DNA from: Cyclobacteriaceae bacterium
GTDB lineage: Bacteria > Bacteroidota > Bacteroidia > Cytophagales > Cyclobacteriaceae
Direction: 5' to 3'
Length of the DNA stretch: 64,000 bases
Assembly: GCA_028284125.1 (NCBI GenBank)
Contig: JANQSI010000004.1
Location: 186,001 to 250,000 of the forward strand
Below, piece after piece: positions 1 through 9,443 of the stretch. Each line of letters opens with the position of its first letter. Position 1 is the stretch's first letter. The notes beneath the pieces were generated by a model. The model was not told where the DNA came from. It was given only the letters and a program-made list of their open reading frames with translations, and did no database searches. Both the position numbers and the translations under genes were made by a program.

Positions 1-909
1 TCTGCCATTCTTCTGGTTTCTCCTTTAATCGTTTTGTCAAAATCTTATAGGATTCTTTTTGATCACCTTGAAGAAGTAAAGGTCGCAGACCGTAGTAATA
101 GACATTGAATCCTGCGGCGGAATCAAGCGCTTCTTTCTTAAGCGTATTCCCGTTCTTTTTGTCTCCTTTTAGCAACAAGAGTTGGGCCTTTGCCATTTTA
201 TTATAGAATGTTGCTTCTGCTTCGATCGATTTATCAATCCACTTGAGCGCTTCATCAACATTTGCTGAATCCTGTTTTACAATGGTCAACGCATACTCCT
301 GGTAGTCTCTGGAGGTTTTTTCTTCCTTGTTTTCAAGATCCGCCAAAGTATTGGCAAGTGCATCTGTCTTCACTTCGAAACTTACCTTGGTGGTTTCCCA
401 TTTTAACTCAACATCTACAGATTCGTTTCTAGGGTTTGCAAATTCATAACTCAGCCATTCTTGATGAGCAATTGTTTCAGTTGGAACAGTTATCCTTAGC
501 GCATCATTGGTTGGATCATAATTGAAACTTCCCCAGGTTTTGCCTGAAGAAAATATCAAGGTCCATTCATTTTTTGATACCAGTGCAACAAAACCATATG
601 AACCAGCTTTAAGTGATTGACCTTCAATCTCTACATCATGAGTAAATTCAACAGTAGTCCGTTGGTTTGCGCCAGCTCGCCAAGGATACTCCTTATCATC
701 GACTACAAAATCGAAGGGTACAATTCCGCCAAATATTTTGCGTCCCTGGGCAGATGGGCTGTGGTAAGTTATTGTTATATCGGAATTACCAATATTGGCT
801 GTTGTTACTCGCTTTTGGCTTACGAGTGTAGCAGCTCCTACATCTTGCGCGCTTGAAAATAACGCACAAAGGAAAAATGAAAGGAAAAGTAGTTTTCTGG
901 GTTTCATAG
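1..909 (-). CDS. DUF2911 domain-containing secreted protein (3' end lies outside the window)
   Basis: Open frame on the minus strand from ATG at 909 to the window edge. Begins MKPRKLLFLSFFLCALFSSAQD (signal peptide), then SPSAQGRKIFGGIVPFDFVV..WRAGANQRTTVEF, the DUF2911 signature. Absent from the ORF track because it runs off the edge. Confidence 0.8.
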
Positions 910-1025
910 ACTTCTTATTTTGATTTGAAGTCTAATGTGAGAAGAAGCATTTAACGGTCAATCCAAAACCTAATTCAATTTGATTCAAGCACATTCAAGC
1001 ATGTTTACTTGATCCCGGTTGAGAA

Positions 1026-2282
1026 TCAAAGCATCTCCAAAACATTGGCGCTTGCTTGATCTTGCAAGGCAAAAGAAGCAACTTCTCCAACACCGAGAAA
1101 CCGATATCTCATTCCAACTAACCTTCCCATGGTTTCAAAGTACTCGCCTTCATAAACCTGATTGTCATTGATTGAAATAAAAACCTTCTTGTTCCGTACC
1201 TTGATTTCAAGGTCTGTATATTTTGAGAGATCTGTGCCCAGGTCAGAAAGATCGTGTTCTTTTCCACTGAAATACACATCGTTCAACATCAGATTGTTAT
1301 CCGAACTGCATCCAATGTTGGAAAATGGGATGACCATTGCTCCGTCGGTGGCAAGAATATAAATACGAGCTGATTGACAAACGGCCCATTTTTCATTCCA
1401 TAAAATCTTCAGTGAAGATCGAAGAGTGAAATTATCTCCGGAAATATTTCCAAGATCGCTTACATAATGAAAAGTTGTATTGATTGGCTCCTCTAAGGTT
1501 GTGACTTCTTCAGTTAGCTCAGGTGAGCAAATCAACTGATCCTGATCGAGTCCGTCAAATGAAAAATACTTGGGAACCGGACGGTAATCAATCGTTCCAA
1601 TCCAGCCGTCACTTCGAAGATAGAGGTCGTGCTCTTTCACGGATTGTCCATCAACAAGCAATTTGGATCTGAAATATCCGGGAAAATAATAGATGCCAGT
1701 AGCTTGCGTTTGATCTCTCCGTATTTGTATTGTCTTAGTGGGATCCCAATACTGTTGAATAAGTAAACTGTCGGATCGAACGTTCTTTAGGTCGAAATCA
1801 AAGACCACAGAATTAGGAAATGTAGTAGTAACCGGTCTACTTGAAAATGGAATCGCTGCGAGTACTTCAGGATCATCCACCCGTTTATTGCCTACAATCA
1901 GGACCATGAAAAGGGCAATGAAAAATCCGGCAGTTACGTAAAGAGATTTTCGAGGAATATGTTTGGGAAGTTTTGTCTTTCTTTTTTTATGCCCCTCCAG
2001 TTTGAATTCTCTCCAGTTGGCATAATCGAGAAATTGGGAAAGCGTATCAAGCGTGCTTATGCTTGGCGCTCCCTCATGGTTAACTGCTCCCCAAAACCGC
2101 TTCAATGTAGCGGCACTTAACATCACCTGACATTTTTCGAAAATCTTGTCGCTCAGTTCAGAGTACATCGAGCTATGCCAGTCAGCCGCTTTTCCCCAAT
2201 TAAGGTGTTTTTCTAAGTTTTCCCTTAATCGAATTATTTCCTTACTATCTCCAGATTCTTTAGCTGCCATAATTGCAATCAA
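1026..2282 (-). CDS. hypothetical protein with one TM helix; cytoplasmic N-terminal segment and extracytoplasmic C-terminal domain
   Basis: 418-aa ORF; hydrophobic segment YVTAGFFIALFMVLIV after a basic region. Confidence 0.65.
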   Translation of the reverse strand: MIAIMAAKESGDSKEIIRLRENLEKHLNWGKAADWHSSMYSELSDKIFEKCQVMLSAATLKRFWGAVNHEGAPSISTLDTLSQFLDYANWREFKLEGHKKRKTKLPKHIPRKSLYVTAGFFIALFMVLIVGNKRVDDPEVLAAIPFSSRPVTTTFPNSVVFDFDLKNVRSDSLLIQQYWDPTKTIQIRRDQTQATGIYYFPGYFRSKLLVDGQSVKEHDLYLRSDGWIGTIDYRPVPKYFSFDGLDQDQLICSPELTEEVTTLEEPINTTFHYVSDLGNISGDNFTLRSSLKILWNEKWAVCQSARIYILATDGAMVIPFSNIGCSSDNNLMLNDVYFSGKEHDLSDLGTDLSKYTDLEIKVRNKKVFISINDNQVYEGEYFETMGRLVGMRYRFLGVGEVASFALQDQASANVLEML

Positions 2283-2407
2283 AGGTGCTTAATATTCAGA
2301 AGCTGAACAATGTTGAATGAGTTTGAATCAACATGTATTGGGATTCTAGGCACGACCGTTTTCAAATGCCGTAAGTATGTGTTGATGAAAATCGAAAAAC
2401 TTAAGAA

Positions 2408-3499
2408 ATGAAAAGACTAATTTCTATCTTTTTTTCTGTAACACTTTTGAATGCAAGTGCCCAGGAAATTCTTCCAATTGATACCAATACCTGGAGTATT
2501 AATGGAGATTATATTATTGAAAATTACAGAGGCAAAAATGCCATCTATATCAAAGGTGGAGCCTTAGCGCTTAAGGACACTAAGTTTCTGAACGGCACAA
2601 TTGAGTACGATATTTTTCTCAAAGAAACGCAGGGGTTTCCAGGCGTTTATTTTCGGGTAAATGGACTGAATGGCGAGCAGTTTTATGTGCGTCCTCATCA
2701 ATCAGGAAATCCTGACGCTAACCAGGCAGCCCCTGTCGTAAATGGAATAAGCCCCTGGCAATTGTACTATGGGCCGAGGTATTCATTTCCATATGAATAC
2801 AAGTATGATGATTGGACGCATGTCAAAATTGTAGTGAATAACGACAAGGCGCAGGTTTATTTGGATTATTCAGAAACCCCAAATCTTTCTTGGAATCTAT
2901 TTCATGAGCCTGCGGCAGGCGATATAGTTATAAGAGGAGGTGGAGCACAGGCCATGCACATTGCAGATGTTAAAATTGATGCAAACTCGTATCAACTAGC
3001 CGATTTCAGTCCGAATGATAGAGAACCGATAGAAGGAGCGATTCCTGAATGGGAGATATCAGATATGTTTGACGAAAAGGATTTGGACGATCTGAGTAAG
3101 TTGAAGAAAGTAATTGACACGAGAACATGGGGAAGAAAAATTCAACTTATGGAAGGTGTAGCTGCAAATATTTCCACTCAACAAGTCCTGAATGGTGAGC
3201 CTGGGAATACTGTTTTTGCAAAAATCACCATCAATTCGAGCCGAGATCAGGTCAAACTTTTTGATTTTGGATACAGCGATCGAGTGGTTGCGATTTTAAA
3301 CGGTGAGCCTATTTATCGTGGAAATAACAAATGGAGATCAAGAGACTATCGTTATCTCGGTACGATCGGACTCTTTGATGCAATTTATCTCAGTTTGAAA
3401 AAAGGAGATAACACATTGCTGATGGCTGTTTCCGAAGACTTTGGTGGATGGCTGATCACTGGAAAATTTGTTGATGAAAAAGGAATAAAGGTGAGATGA
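2408..3499 (+). CDS. secreted hypothetical protein with concanavalin-like / DUF1080-like N-terminal domain
   Basis: 363-aa ORF with signal peptide; FLNGTIEYDIFLKETQGFPGVYFRVNG resembles LamG/DUF1080 folds. Confidence 0.65.
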   Translation: MKRLISIFFSVTLLNASAQEILPIDTNTWSINGDYIIENYRGKNAIYIKGGALALKDTKFLNGTIEYDIFLKETQGFPGVYFRVNGLNGEQFYVRPHQSGNPDANQAAPVVNGISPWQLYYGPRYSFPYEYKYDDWTHVKIVVNNDKAQVYLDYSETPNLSWNLFHEPAAGDIVIRGGGAQAMHIADVKIDANSYQLADFSPNDREPIEGAIPEWEISDMFDEKDLDDLSKLKKVIDTRTWGRKIQLMEGVAANISTQQVLNGEPGNTVFAKITINSSRDQVKLFDFGYSDRVVAILNGEPIYRGNNKWRSRDYRYLGTIGLFDAIYLSLKKGDNTLLMAVSEDFGGWLITGKFVDEKGIKVR

Positions 3500-3531
3500 G
3501 AACTTAAACCTAATCTCATAATTGTTGTTTA

Positions 3532-3574
3532 GGGGCGATCTATTTTCCGTAAGAGTTTTCGATCGTCCCTTTCT
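3532..3574 (+). terminator. rho-independent terminator
   Basis: GGGGCGATC...GATCGTCCC inverted repeat followed by TTTCTT, 33 nt after the stop at 3499. Confidence 0.55.
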
Positions 3575-3640
3575 TAATTATTATATTTTATTTGATATAT
3601 CAAATAAATAAATTTGCTGTCAAATTCAACATGGATAGAT

Positions 3641-4195
3641 ATGAAAAAATTGATGATACACCTAAGGTCCGCCAGCTTTTGCTTACTCCTTTTCTTTCTG
3701 GCATTGACGGTATCAGCTCAGGAAATCAGAGGTCTCGATGATAGTCCTCTTGACTTGGCCATTTTCAGACCAAATGGTCAAGGAACTCAACCGGTGGCTA
3801 GAATAATTTATAGCCGACCTCAGAAGAAGGGTAGAAAGATATTTGGAGGTATTGTCCCTTATGACGAAGTGTGGCGAACAGGTGCTAATCAAAGCACAGA
3901 AATCAATCTATATCGAGATATTTCTTTTGAAGGGAAAACATTGAAGGCAGGCAGTTACACGATGTACACTGTTCCTGGTGAAAAAACTTGGGAAATCATT
4001 TTTAATACAAACCTTCACACCTGGGGTGCTTTTGATTATGACTCTGACAAAAATGTCCTCTCTTTTGAGGTTCCGGCAAAAAAAGTAAGTGATGATCGAG
4101 AAGCTTTTGGAATGGCCTTCGATGGGGGAAATGGTAAAGGAAAATTGTTGATGGCATGGGAAAAAACTGAAGTATACCTGTCTTTTGATTATTGA
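3641..4195 (+). CDS. DUF2911 domain-containing protein
   Basis: MKKLMIHLRSASFCLLLFFLALTVSAQE signal peptide; SRPQKKGRKIFGGIVPYDEVWRTGANQSTEI motif. The ORF track start at 3614 is upstream of the likely start. Confidence 0.8.
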   Translation: MKKLMIHLRSASFCLLLFFLALTVSAQEIRGLDDSPLDLAIFRPNGQGTQPVARIIYSRPQKKGRKIFGGIVPYDEVWRTGANQSTEINLYRDISFEGKTLKAGSYTMYTVPGEKTWEIIFNTNLHTWGAFDYDSDKNVLSFEVPAKKVSDDREAFGMAFDGGNGKGKLLMAWEKTEVYLSFDY

Positions 4196-4236
4196 TTCCA
4201 TTTGGCTTCACAAAAGGAGTTAGTCAGGAAGCTTTG

Positions 4237-5721
4237 CTATTCCGACTTTACCTTGAGTTGGAATGACTTGACAATTTCTTTTAGCGATTCTGAAGAACTC
4301 AAGATCTTTTTCGAAAAATCATCTAACTCCCCAGCTGCTTGTTCATTGTTTTGTGAAACTTGATTCAGAAATACCATTGTGGAGTTAATTTGGTCTACTC
4401 CATTTTTCTGCTCTGCACTGGCATGTGAAATTTCCTTAATCAGTGATGTTGATGAGCTTATTTCTTTAACAGTCTTTGCTAACAGTTCTTCTACCTCTTC
4501 TGATGAGGCTAAACTTTCTGAAGTTAGAGCGATAATTTCATCAGCTGCTATCTGACTATTTTCTGCCAGTTTCCTTATTTCCTTAGCAACAACAGCAAAC
4601 CCTTTTCCATACTCACCCGCTCTGGCTGCTTCTACTGCGGCATTCAAAGCAAGCAAATTCGTTTGATTAGAAATTTCATTAATCACAGTGATCTTTCCTG
4701 AAATCTTTCTTGAGTGCTCAAGGTTTCGAAGTGCAACCGTTTCCATTTCTTTAATTTGATCTGAGGCCAACTGCGAGGTTTCCATGGTCTTATTCGTATT
4801 ATCAGAGTTTAGAGAAATACTAGAATTCATTTGTTCTAAAGAAGCTGAAATTTCCTCCGTGGTTGAAGCCAAATTTGAAGCTTCGTTACTCATATTTTCA
4901 GATCGTTCTGACAAAGGGAGGCAAACGGCCGATATATTCTTTGAAGAGTTGTCAATTCTTTGAAGCAGTTGATCTAGTTGGGTTACTGTTTTGTTTAGCT
5001 GGTGCATGATATAGCCCATTTCATTTCTCTTCTTGATATTCAATGTGTTAGATAAGTCACCGTTGCTTAGTTTTTTTAAGAAACTGGAGATTTCATTGAT
5101 AGGCTTAACAACTTCGATAAAAGCAATAAATACACCCATTGAAATCAAGATGATATTGGATATGACGATAATATATAAAATGGACTCAATTCGATTTTTG
5201 CTGCTGTTGTTATCGCTGACCAATGCTTGAACCAAATCGTTGTTGGTTTTTAGCATTTCGTTTCCCTTTTGCAGTATTTCGTCTATATCATTTTGGTTAT
5301 CAGATTTACTATCGACAACCCTTTGGATGATATTCTTGTAATCGGCCCACAAGCGTTCTACATTATCTATTTCATTTTTGAATTTGTCATAGACGCCATT
5401 GACATATGTCCCATTTTGGAGCTCACCTCCATTGGTTAATATTCTCACCGTATTTTCGTGTTCAACAATGGCGTTTTCCATTGTCTTCTTTGCATCAACG
5501 TTTCCTTTCACACTAGCAATTGCATTAAGCGCAATACGTTGCGATAGCATTCGATTTCTTCCTGAGATATCAATTAAGATTCCGGCTTCTTGTGAAGCAT
5601 TCAGCTTAAACAAAATGATAGTGGCAATAGAAAACAAAAGCATTAAGCTAGCGAGGAAACCAATTTTTGCTAGTGCATACTTGAATAATACGTTAAGTTT
5701 TAAAGTGTTCTTATTACTCAT
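4237..5721 (-). CDS. methyl-accepting chemotaxis protein with PilJ-like (type IV pili MCP) sensor domain
   Basis: Contains the MCP hairpin signature [41 protein letters not shown], a HAMP-like segment, and the N-terminal P-box-like [18 protein letters not shown]. Confidence 0.92.
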   Translation of the reverse strand: MSNKNTLKLNVLFKYALAKIGFLASLMLLFSIATIILFKLNASQEAGILIDISGRNRMLSQRIALNAIASVKGNVDAKKTMENAIVEHENTVRILTNGGELQNGTYVNGVYDKFKNEIDNVERLWADYKNIIQRVVDSKSDNQNDIDEILQKGNEMLKTNNDLVQALVSDNNSSKNRIESILYIIVISNIILISMGVFIAFIEVVKPINEISSFLKKLSNGDLSNTLNIKKRNEMGYIMHQLNKTVTQLDQLLQRIDNSSKNISAVCLPLSERSENMSNEASNLASTTEEISASLEQMNSSISLNSDNTNKTMETSQLASDQIKEMETVALRNLEHSRKISGKITVINEISNQTNLLALNAAVEAARAGEYGKGFAVVAKEIRKLAENSQIAADEIIALTSESLASSEEVEELLAKTVKEISSSTSLIKEISHASAEQKNGVDQINSTMVFLNQVSQNNEQAAGELDDFSKKILSSSESLKEIVKSFQLKVKSE

Positions 5722-5967
5722 GGTGGCTCTGAATGATAGAAGACAATGAAATGGTTTAGTGGTTTTTAAAGAATAAAAAGCCCTTTGAAAAGGGTAGATC
5801 TGGTAATTAGTTTATGTTGTTGATTCGTTGTTTACGATTGTTTTATCAAGTATAACTACTTGGGTTATATAGAAATAACTGAAAGGTTCTAGAAATTGTT
5901 CAGAAATCCAAGATGTGATGGATAGACTTGATTATGGACTTACTAGTTATGCTTTACATAAAACAAA

Positions 5968-5995
5968 AAAACCTGGCTTAAAAAAGCCAGGTCTC
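5968..5995 (-). terminator. rho-independent terminator (minus strand)
   Basis: ACCTGGCTTaaaaaAGCCAGGT hairpin with an A-run on the + strand (U-run on minus), downstream of the 6126-6863 gene and the small ORF. Confidence 0.65.
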
Positions 5996-6034
5996 GAAGT
6001 AATCGCGCAGTGAAATTGATTTTACTCAGTCAAA

Positions 6035-6157
6035 CTAGGTTTCCACTGCAACGACTTCCCCATACGGATCTAGGTTTATTTCCCATAAAGTGTAGGCTTG
6101 TTGCTTTGATTCATTGAGTCCTTTTTTATATGGTTTCCCAAACAAGCCTTGCATCAT
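6035..6157 (-). CDS. possible small ORF (40 aa) overlapping the 3' end of the upstream gene
   Basis: Minus-strand ATGATG...TAG: MMQGLFGKPYKKGLNESKQQAYTLWEINLDPYGEVVAVET. Below the ORF-track length cut-off; followed by a terminator. Confidence 0.35.
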   Translation of the reverse strand: MMQGLFGKPYKKGLNESKQQAYTLWEINLDPYGEVVAVET

Positions 6158-6863
6158 TTTGTAGCTGTAGTTCCAGTCTAATGACATAAGGTTCTTCTTT
6201 GCTAAGCCAGAATGTCAATCCCTGATCTGTATTTACTTTCCATGTTTGAGTTGTTTTTCCATTGGGCAAATTCATTTGAATTTCATCTTCAACAGACACC
6301 GTGATCCAGTTTAATCCTTTTAATTGTTCAGCATAGAATGGCATTTTTGCAACAAGCCCTTCTTCCAATGGTAGTCCGACCAATAGCATCCCATACAAGT
6401 TCCAATCGTATATTTTTTCTTCAAGCTCGATGTTTATTTCTGTTACCTCACCTTCCTTGATTTTGTTGGTTCTTCCCGTAATCTTGTCACCATCAAATTG
6501 ATAGTGGAGAAATCCACCACTTGGATTAAGAGTAGAAAAGCTGACAGGCACCAGTGACTTATGCTCTACCATATTGATCCATGTATCTTGAAGATTCATG
6601 TTAGGGTCATAAAGATCCTGAACTCGATGAAAGTATTTTTTCCCATCGAGCTTAATAACCTGTCCATAGTCAGTCCATATTTTATTGGGAGTCGAGTTTC
6701 CCAGGGCATCAATGAATGTGACTTTCCATTTGTTGGTGTAGTCCTTTATGAATTCACCACTAAGTAGGTCGCTACCATAGTTTATTTCCAAAGTATCCGG
6801 CTGAGCCTTTGTAGAATTCCACAGGGCTAGGAAAGAAAAAACCAGCACAAACTTTAATGGCAT
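6126..6863 (-). CDS. secreted hypothetical protein
   Basis: 245-aa ORF with signal peptide MPLKFVLVFSFLALWNSTKAQ. Confidence 0.7.
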   Translation of the reverse strand: MPLKFVLVFSFLALWNSTKAQPDTLEINYGSDLLSGEFIKDYTNKWKVTFIDALGNSTPNKIWTDYGQVIKLDGKKYFHRVQDLYDPNMNLQDTWINMVEHKSLVPVSFSTLNPSGGFLHYQFDGDKITGRTNKIKEGEVTEINIELEEKIYDWNLYGMLLVGLPLEEGLVAKMPFYAEQLKGLNWITVSVEDEIQMNLPNGKTTQTWKVNTDQGLTFWLSKEEPYVIRLELQLQNDARLVWETI

Positions 6864-6948
6864 CTTTTGATGATCGAGTTACAATGCTCAAAAAAATACC
6901 ACCTATATCTGGTGAGGGTTAAATCCTATGATATTTTACCAAATTAAT

Positions 6949-7995
6949 CTAGACCAGGACCGACTGACTTTCCCGGAATTCACTTGGAGCCATTCCAGTG
7001 AATCGCTTGAAGGCATTGTTGAAAGAGGCCTTGTTGTTAAATCCAGAATCGTAAGCTACATGAATGATTTTTTTTTGATCATCTGCCAACAGAAGACGTT
7101 TGGCTTCTTCTATTCGATATTCATTGATAAAATCCGCAAAGTTTTTGCCATCCAGATCGTTGATAACCTGAGAAATGTAGTGGTTAGAAATATTTAGATT
7201 TTCAGCAAGGTCCTGGAGTCGGAGTGAACTATCGAGGTAAGGTCTTTCTGTCTCCATGAAGGATCTTAATTTATCAAGTATTGAAGAAGATGCTGTGGTA
7301 CTTAGCGCCGATCTTTCATAACGACCGTTTTCATACATTTTAAATATCTCTTGTCGCTGGAATCCGTGGTATCCAATGAAGTAAATAAAAAAGGAGGAAG
7401 CTACCGAGATCATGTAATCGTATTCCAACTTCAAGCTGTTCGTCCATACAAGTGTGAAATAAGAAATGAATGATAGGCTATATCCGAAGAAGGCCCAGCT
7501 CACCTTTTTTCTCCACAGATATAGTCGGAGTGCTCCATTTGAAAAGCCCTTGTTAGAATAGGTGAAATGAATAATTAAAACCGTGTAAACCGCTAAATGA
7601 ATGTTTTGCAAGGCGGCTTGAACATCCCGTAGTATTGGAAAAAGTGGTTGTGGATAAAGAGGTCTACAATACCAATACGCGATGAATAACAACCAAGGTA
7701 TAAAGTGATAACTATTGAAGTAAGCTACTTTCTTGCTTGATCGGACGTAGAAATAAAGAAGTGGGCCAAAGGTGTAAGTGAGTCCACCAAATACACCCAT
7801 TTGTGTTGGGATAACTCTATTGTATCCGGTCCAATAACCAACGTAATAAATCAAGCATATGCTAAAGGAGAGAATAAGCAAACCCAAAGAGTTGTTCACT
7901 TTGGATTTTCTCAAAAAAATCATGCTGGAAAGGAATAACCCTTGCACTGCAGCAATAAGAAAAAAAATGGTCCAGGTATCTAATGATGGCTCCAT
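6949..7995 (-). CDS. AraC-family transcriptional regulator with membrane-embedded N-terminal domain
   Basis: Several TM helices, then LQDLAENLNISNHYISQVINDLDGKNFADFINEYRIEEAKRLL...VAYDSGFNNKASFNNAFKRFTGMAPSEFR (double HTH). Confidence 0.92.
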   Translation of the reverse strand: MEPSLDTWTIFFLIAAVQGLFLSSMIFLRKSKVNNSLGLLILSFSICLIYYVGYWTGYNRVIPTQMGVFGGLTYTFGPLLYFYVRSSKKVAYFNSYHFIPWLLFIAYWYCRPLYPQPLFPILRDVQAALQNIHLAVYTVLIIHFTYSNKGFSNGALRLYLWRKKVSWAFFGYSLSFISYFTLVWTNSLKLEYDYMISVASSFFIYFIGYHGFQRQEIFKMYENGRYERSALSTTASSSILDKLRSFMETERPYLDSSLRLQDLAENLNISNHYISQVINDLDGKNFADFINEYRIEEAKRLLLADDQKKIIHVAYDSGFNNKASFNNAFKRFTGMAPSEFRESQSVLV

Positions 7996-8077
7996 AATTG
8001 AAGTTACTCAATTATTCAATCAATAAGACAATTTACATTGAATCAACCCTGAAGGTGTTGCATTAAAATAGAGACTT

Positions 8078-8989
8078 TTATGGATCGTACGCACAGCAGC
8101 AAAGTCCGCCAATATTGCAGCGCAAATGATAGACGAAATTCTCCAGATACTGGGGGCTTTCTTTTTGGTCAAGAGTAATGGCATACCATCGTCGATGCAT
8201 TCCATTTTTTGTTACTGGAACGATGGCAAGTGAATTGTCTTTCAGGTACGGTTCGATGATCCATTTGGCCACTACTTTAATACCCATGCCTGCCTTTACT
8301 AATTCAATGACCGCATCAGTTACCTGAATTTGAGTGACTTTTTTGGGGGAAACGCCAGCCGGAATGAGCAAGTTTCTGAACAAAGAAACAGATTCAAGTG
8401 GATAAGAATGGATGATTACGTTTTCAGTTTCAAAATCCTCGGCATTCACGTATTTCTTTTTTGTCCAGGGATGATCTGCAGGAACAAGTGCATAGACTTC
8501 ATCACGAAACAACTCATGGTACTTCAGTTTTGGCCTGTCTGAAACTTCACAAAGGATAGCCAAATCTATTTTACCATTCAGGACCTGATCTTCCACATCA
8601 CAACTATTATCCAGGATTACTTCAACCTCAACTTTTGGGAATTCCTTTTTAAAATCTATCAGTAATGATGGGAGCCAGTGGTAACAAGTGTAGCATTCAG
8701 TTGCCAGCCGGATTGTTCCAGTATCACCAGATACATATTTTTTTATGGAAAGCTCAGTCATCTCAATGTCATCCAATACGCGCTCTGCTGATTCAAGCAC
8801 CATTTTACCTGCTCCGGTTATGATCAGCTTCTTGTTTACACGGTGAAAAAGTGGAGTTCCCAGCTCGGTTTCAATTTCTTTTAGCTGATGGCTCAAAGCA
8901 GACTGAGATAAAAACAATGTATCTTTTGCCTTCGTGAGACTTTGCGTCTCAGCCACCTCTCGAATCAATTTTAAGTGCCTGATTTCCAT
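8078..8989 (-). CDS. LysR-family transcriptional regulator (MetR-like)
   Basis: N-terminal LysR HTH: MEIRHLKLIREVAETQSLTKAKDTLFLSQSALSHQLKEIETELGTPLFHR; substrate-binding domain. Confidence 0.92.
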   Translation of the reverse strand: MEIRHLKLIREVAETQSLTKAKDTLFLSQSALSHQLKEIETELGTPLFHRVNKKLIITGAGKMVLESAERVLDDIEMTELSIKKYVSGDTGTIRLATECYTCYHWLPSLLIDFKKEFPKVEVEVILDNSCDVEDQVLNGKIDLAILCEVSDRPKLKYHELFRDEVYALVPADHPWTKKKYVNAEDFETENVIIHSYPLESVSLFRNLLIPAGVSPKKVTQIQVTDAVIELVKAGMGIKVVAKWIIEPYLKDNSLAIVPVTKNGMHRRWYAITLDQKESPQYLENFVYHLRCNIGGLCCCAYDP

Positions 8990-9077
8990 ATCTACTATAT
9001 TAGTGAATTTGATTATTATTTAAAAATCAATTCGTATGGCTCATGATTACTAGCTGGATAGAGAAGGAAAAGGAACG

Positions 9078-9108
9078 TTTGAAAATATTATTGATTGGAA
9101 TAATTTCT
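9078..9108 (+). promoter_or_regulatory. candidate Bacteroidota-type promoter for the 9115-9304 ncRNA
   Basis: TTTG (9078-9081), 19-nt spacer, TAATTTCT (9101-9108), approximating the TTTG/TAnnTTTG consensus; homology to the second copy begins about 6 nt downstream. Confidence 0.4.
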
Positions 9109-9114
9109 GAATAT

Positions 9115-9304
9115 ATGCCTACACGTGGCCCCTTGACTCTGAAGCCAAGGGGACGCACTACTTAGGTTCTAAACCTAAATTTGACTTTGAGTTGAAGGTC
9201 GAAACCTTTAATTTTGGTCAAACGTTTTACAAAACGTAGTGCGCTTTTCGCACATGTAAACACAAGACAAAGATGGCAATACCTATAGGTGTTGCTATTT
9301 TTTT
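9115..9304 (+). ncRNA. structured ncRNA candidate, copy 1 (family unrecognised)
   Basis: Homologous to 42061-42250, with compensatory stem changes. Hairpins CCCCTTG/CAAGGGG, TTAGGTT/AACCTAA, AAGGT-CGAA-ACCTT, CGTTTT/AAAACG; long-range helix CGCACTAC/GTAGTGCG; 3' terminator GCAATACC/GGTGTTGC plus U-tract. Confidence 0.75.
9276..9304 (+). terminator. intrinsic terminator of ncRNA copy 1
   Basis: GCAATACC TATA GGTGTTGC hairpin followed by TATTTTTTT. Confidence 0.75.
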
Positions 9305-9443
9305 GAGTCTACTTTTCATCTCCTTTGATGCGTATTCTTCCTCCACCTATTACTGAATTTAATCAACACACTTAAATCAATTCATCCAATTGATGATTCT
9401 TTCTTCATGAAAAGACGTTCGATTTGTACTGAACGAATGACGC

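Noticed and set aside
617-856. ORF-track entry, 79 aa plus strand
   Set aside because: Antisense to the partial DUF2911 gene (1-909, minus).
5399-5749. ORF-track entry, 116 aa plus strand
   Set aside because: Antisense to the MCP gene; shadow ORF.
5780-5800. CCCTTT-GA-AAAGGG hairpin upstream of the MCP gene
   Set aside because: Short stem with a 2-nt loop and no U-tract in a useful orientation; insufficient evidence for a regulatory element.
9162-9178. tRNA T-arm resemblance (GGTTCTAAACC) within the ncRNA candidate
   Set aside because: No acceptor stem, D-arm or anticodon arm in the right spacing; the stem covaries with copy 2 as part of a different fold.
9115-9304. MITE or IS-end explanation for the duplicated 190-nt element
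   Set aside because: No terminal inverted repeats or target-site duplications visible at the ends. Compensatory changes, a terminator and a promoter-like sequence favour an RNA, although mobility is not excluded.
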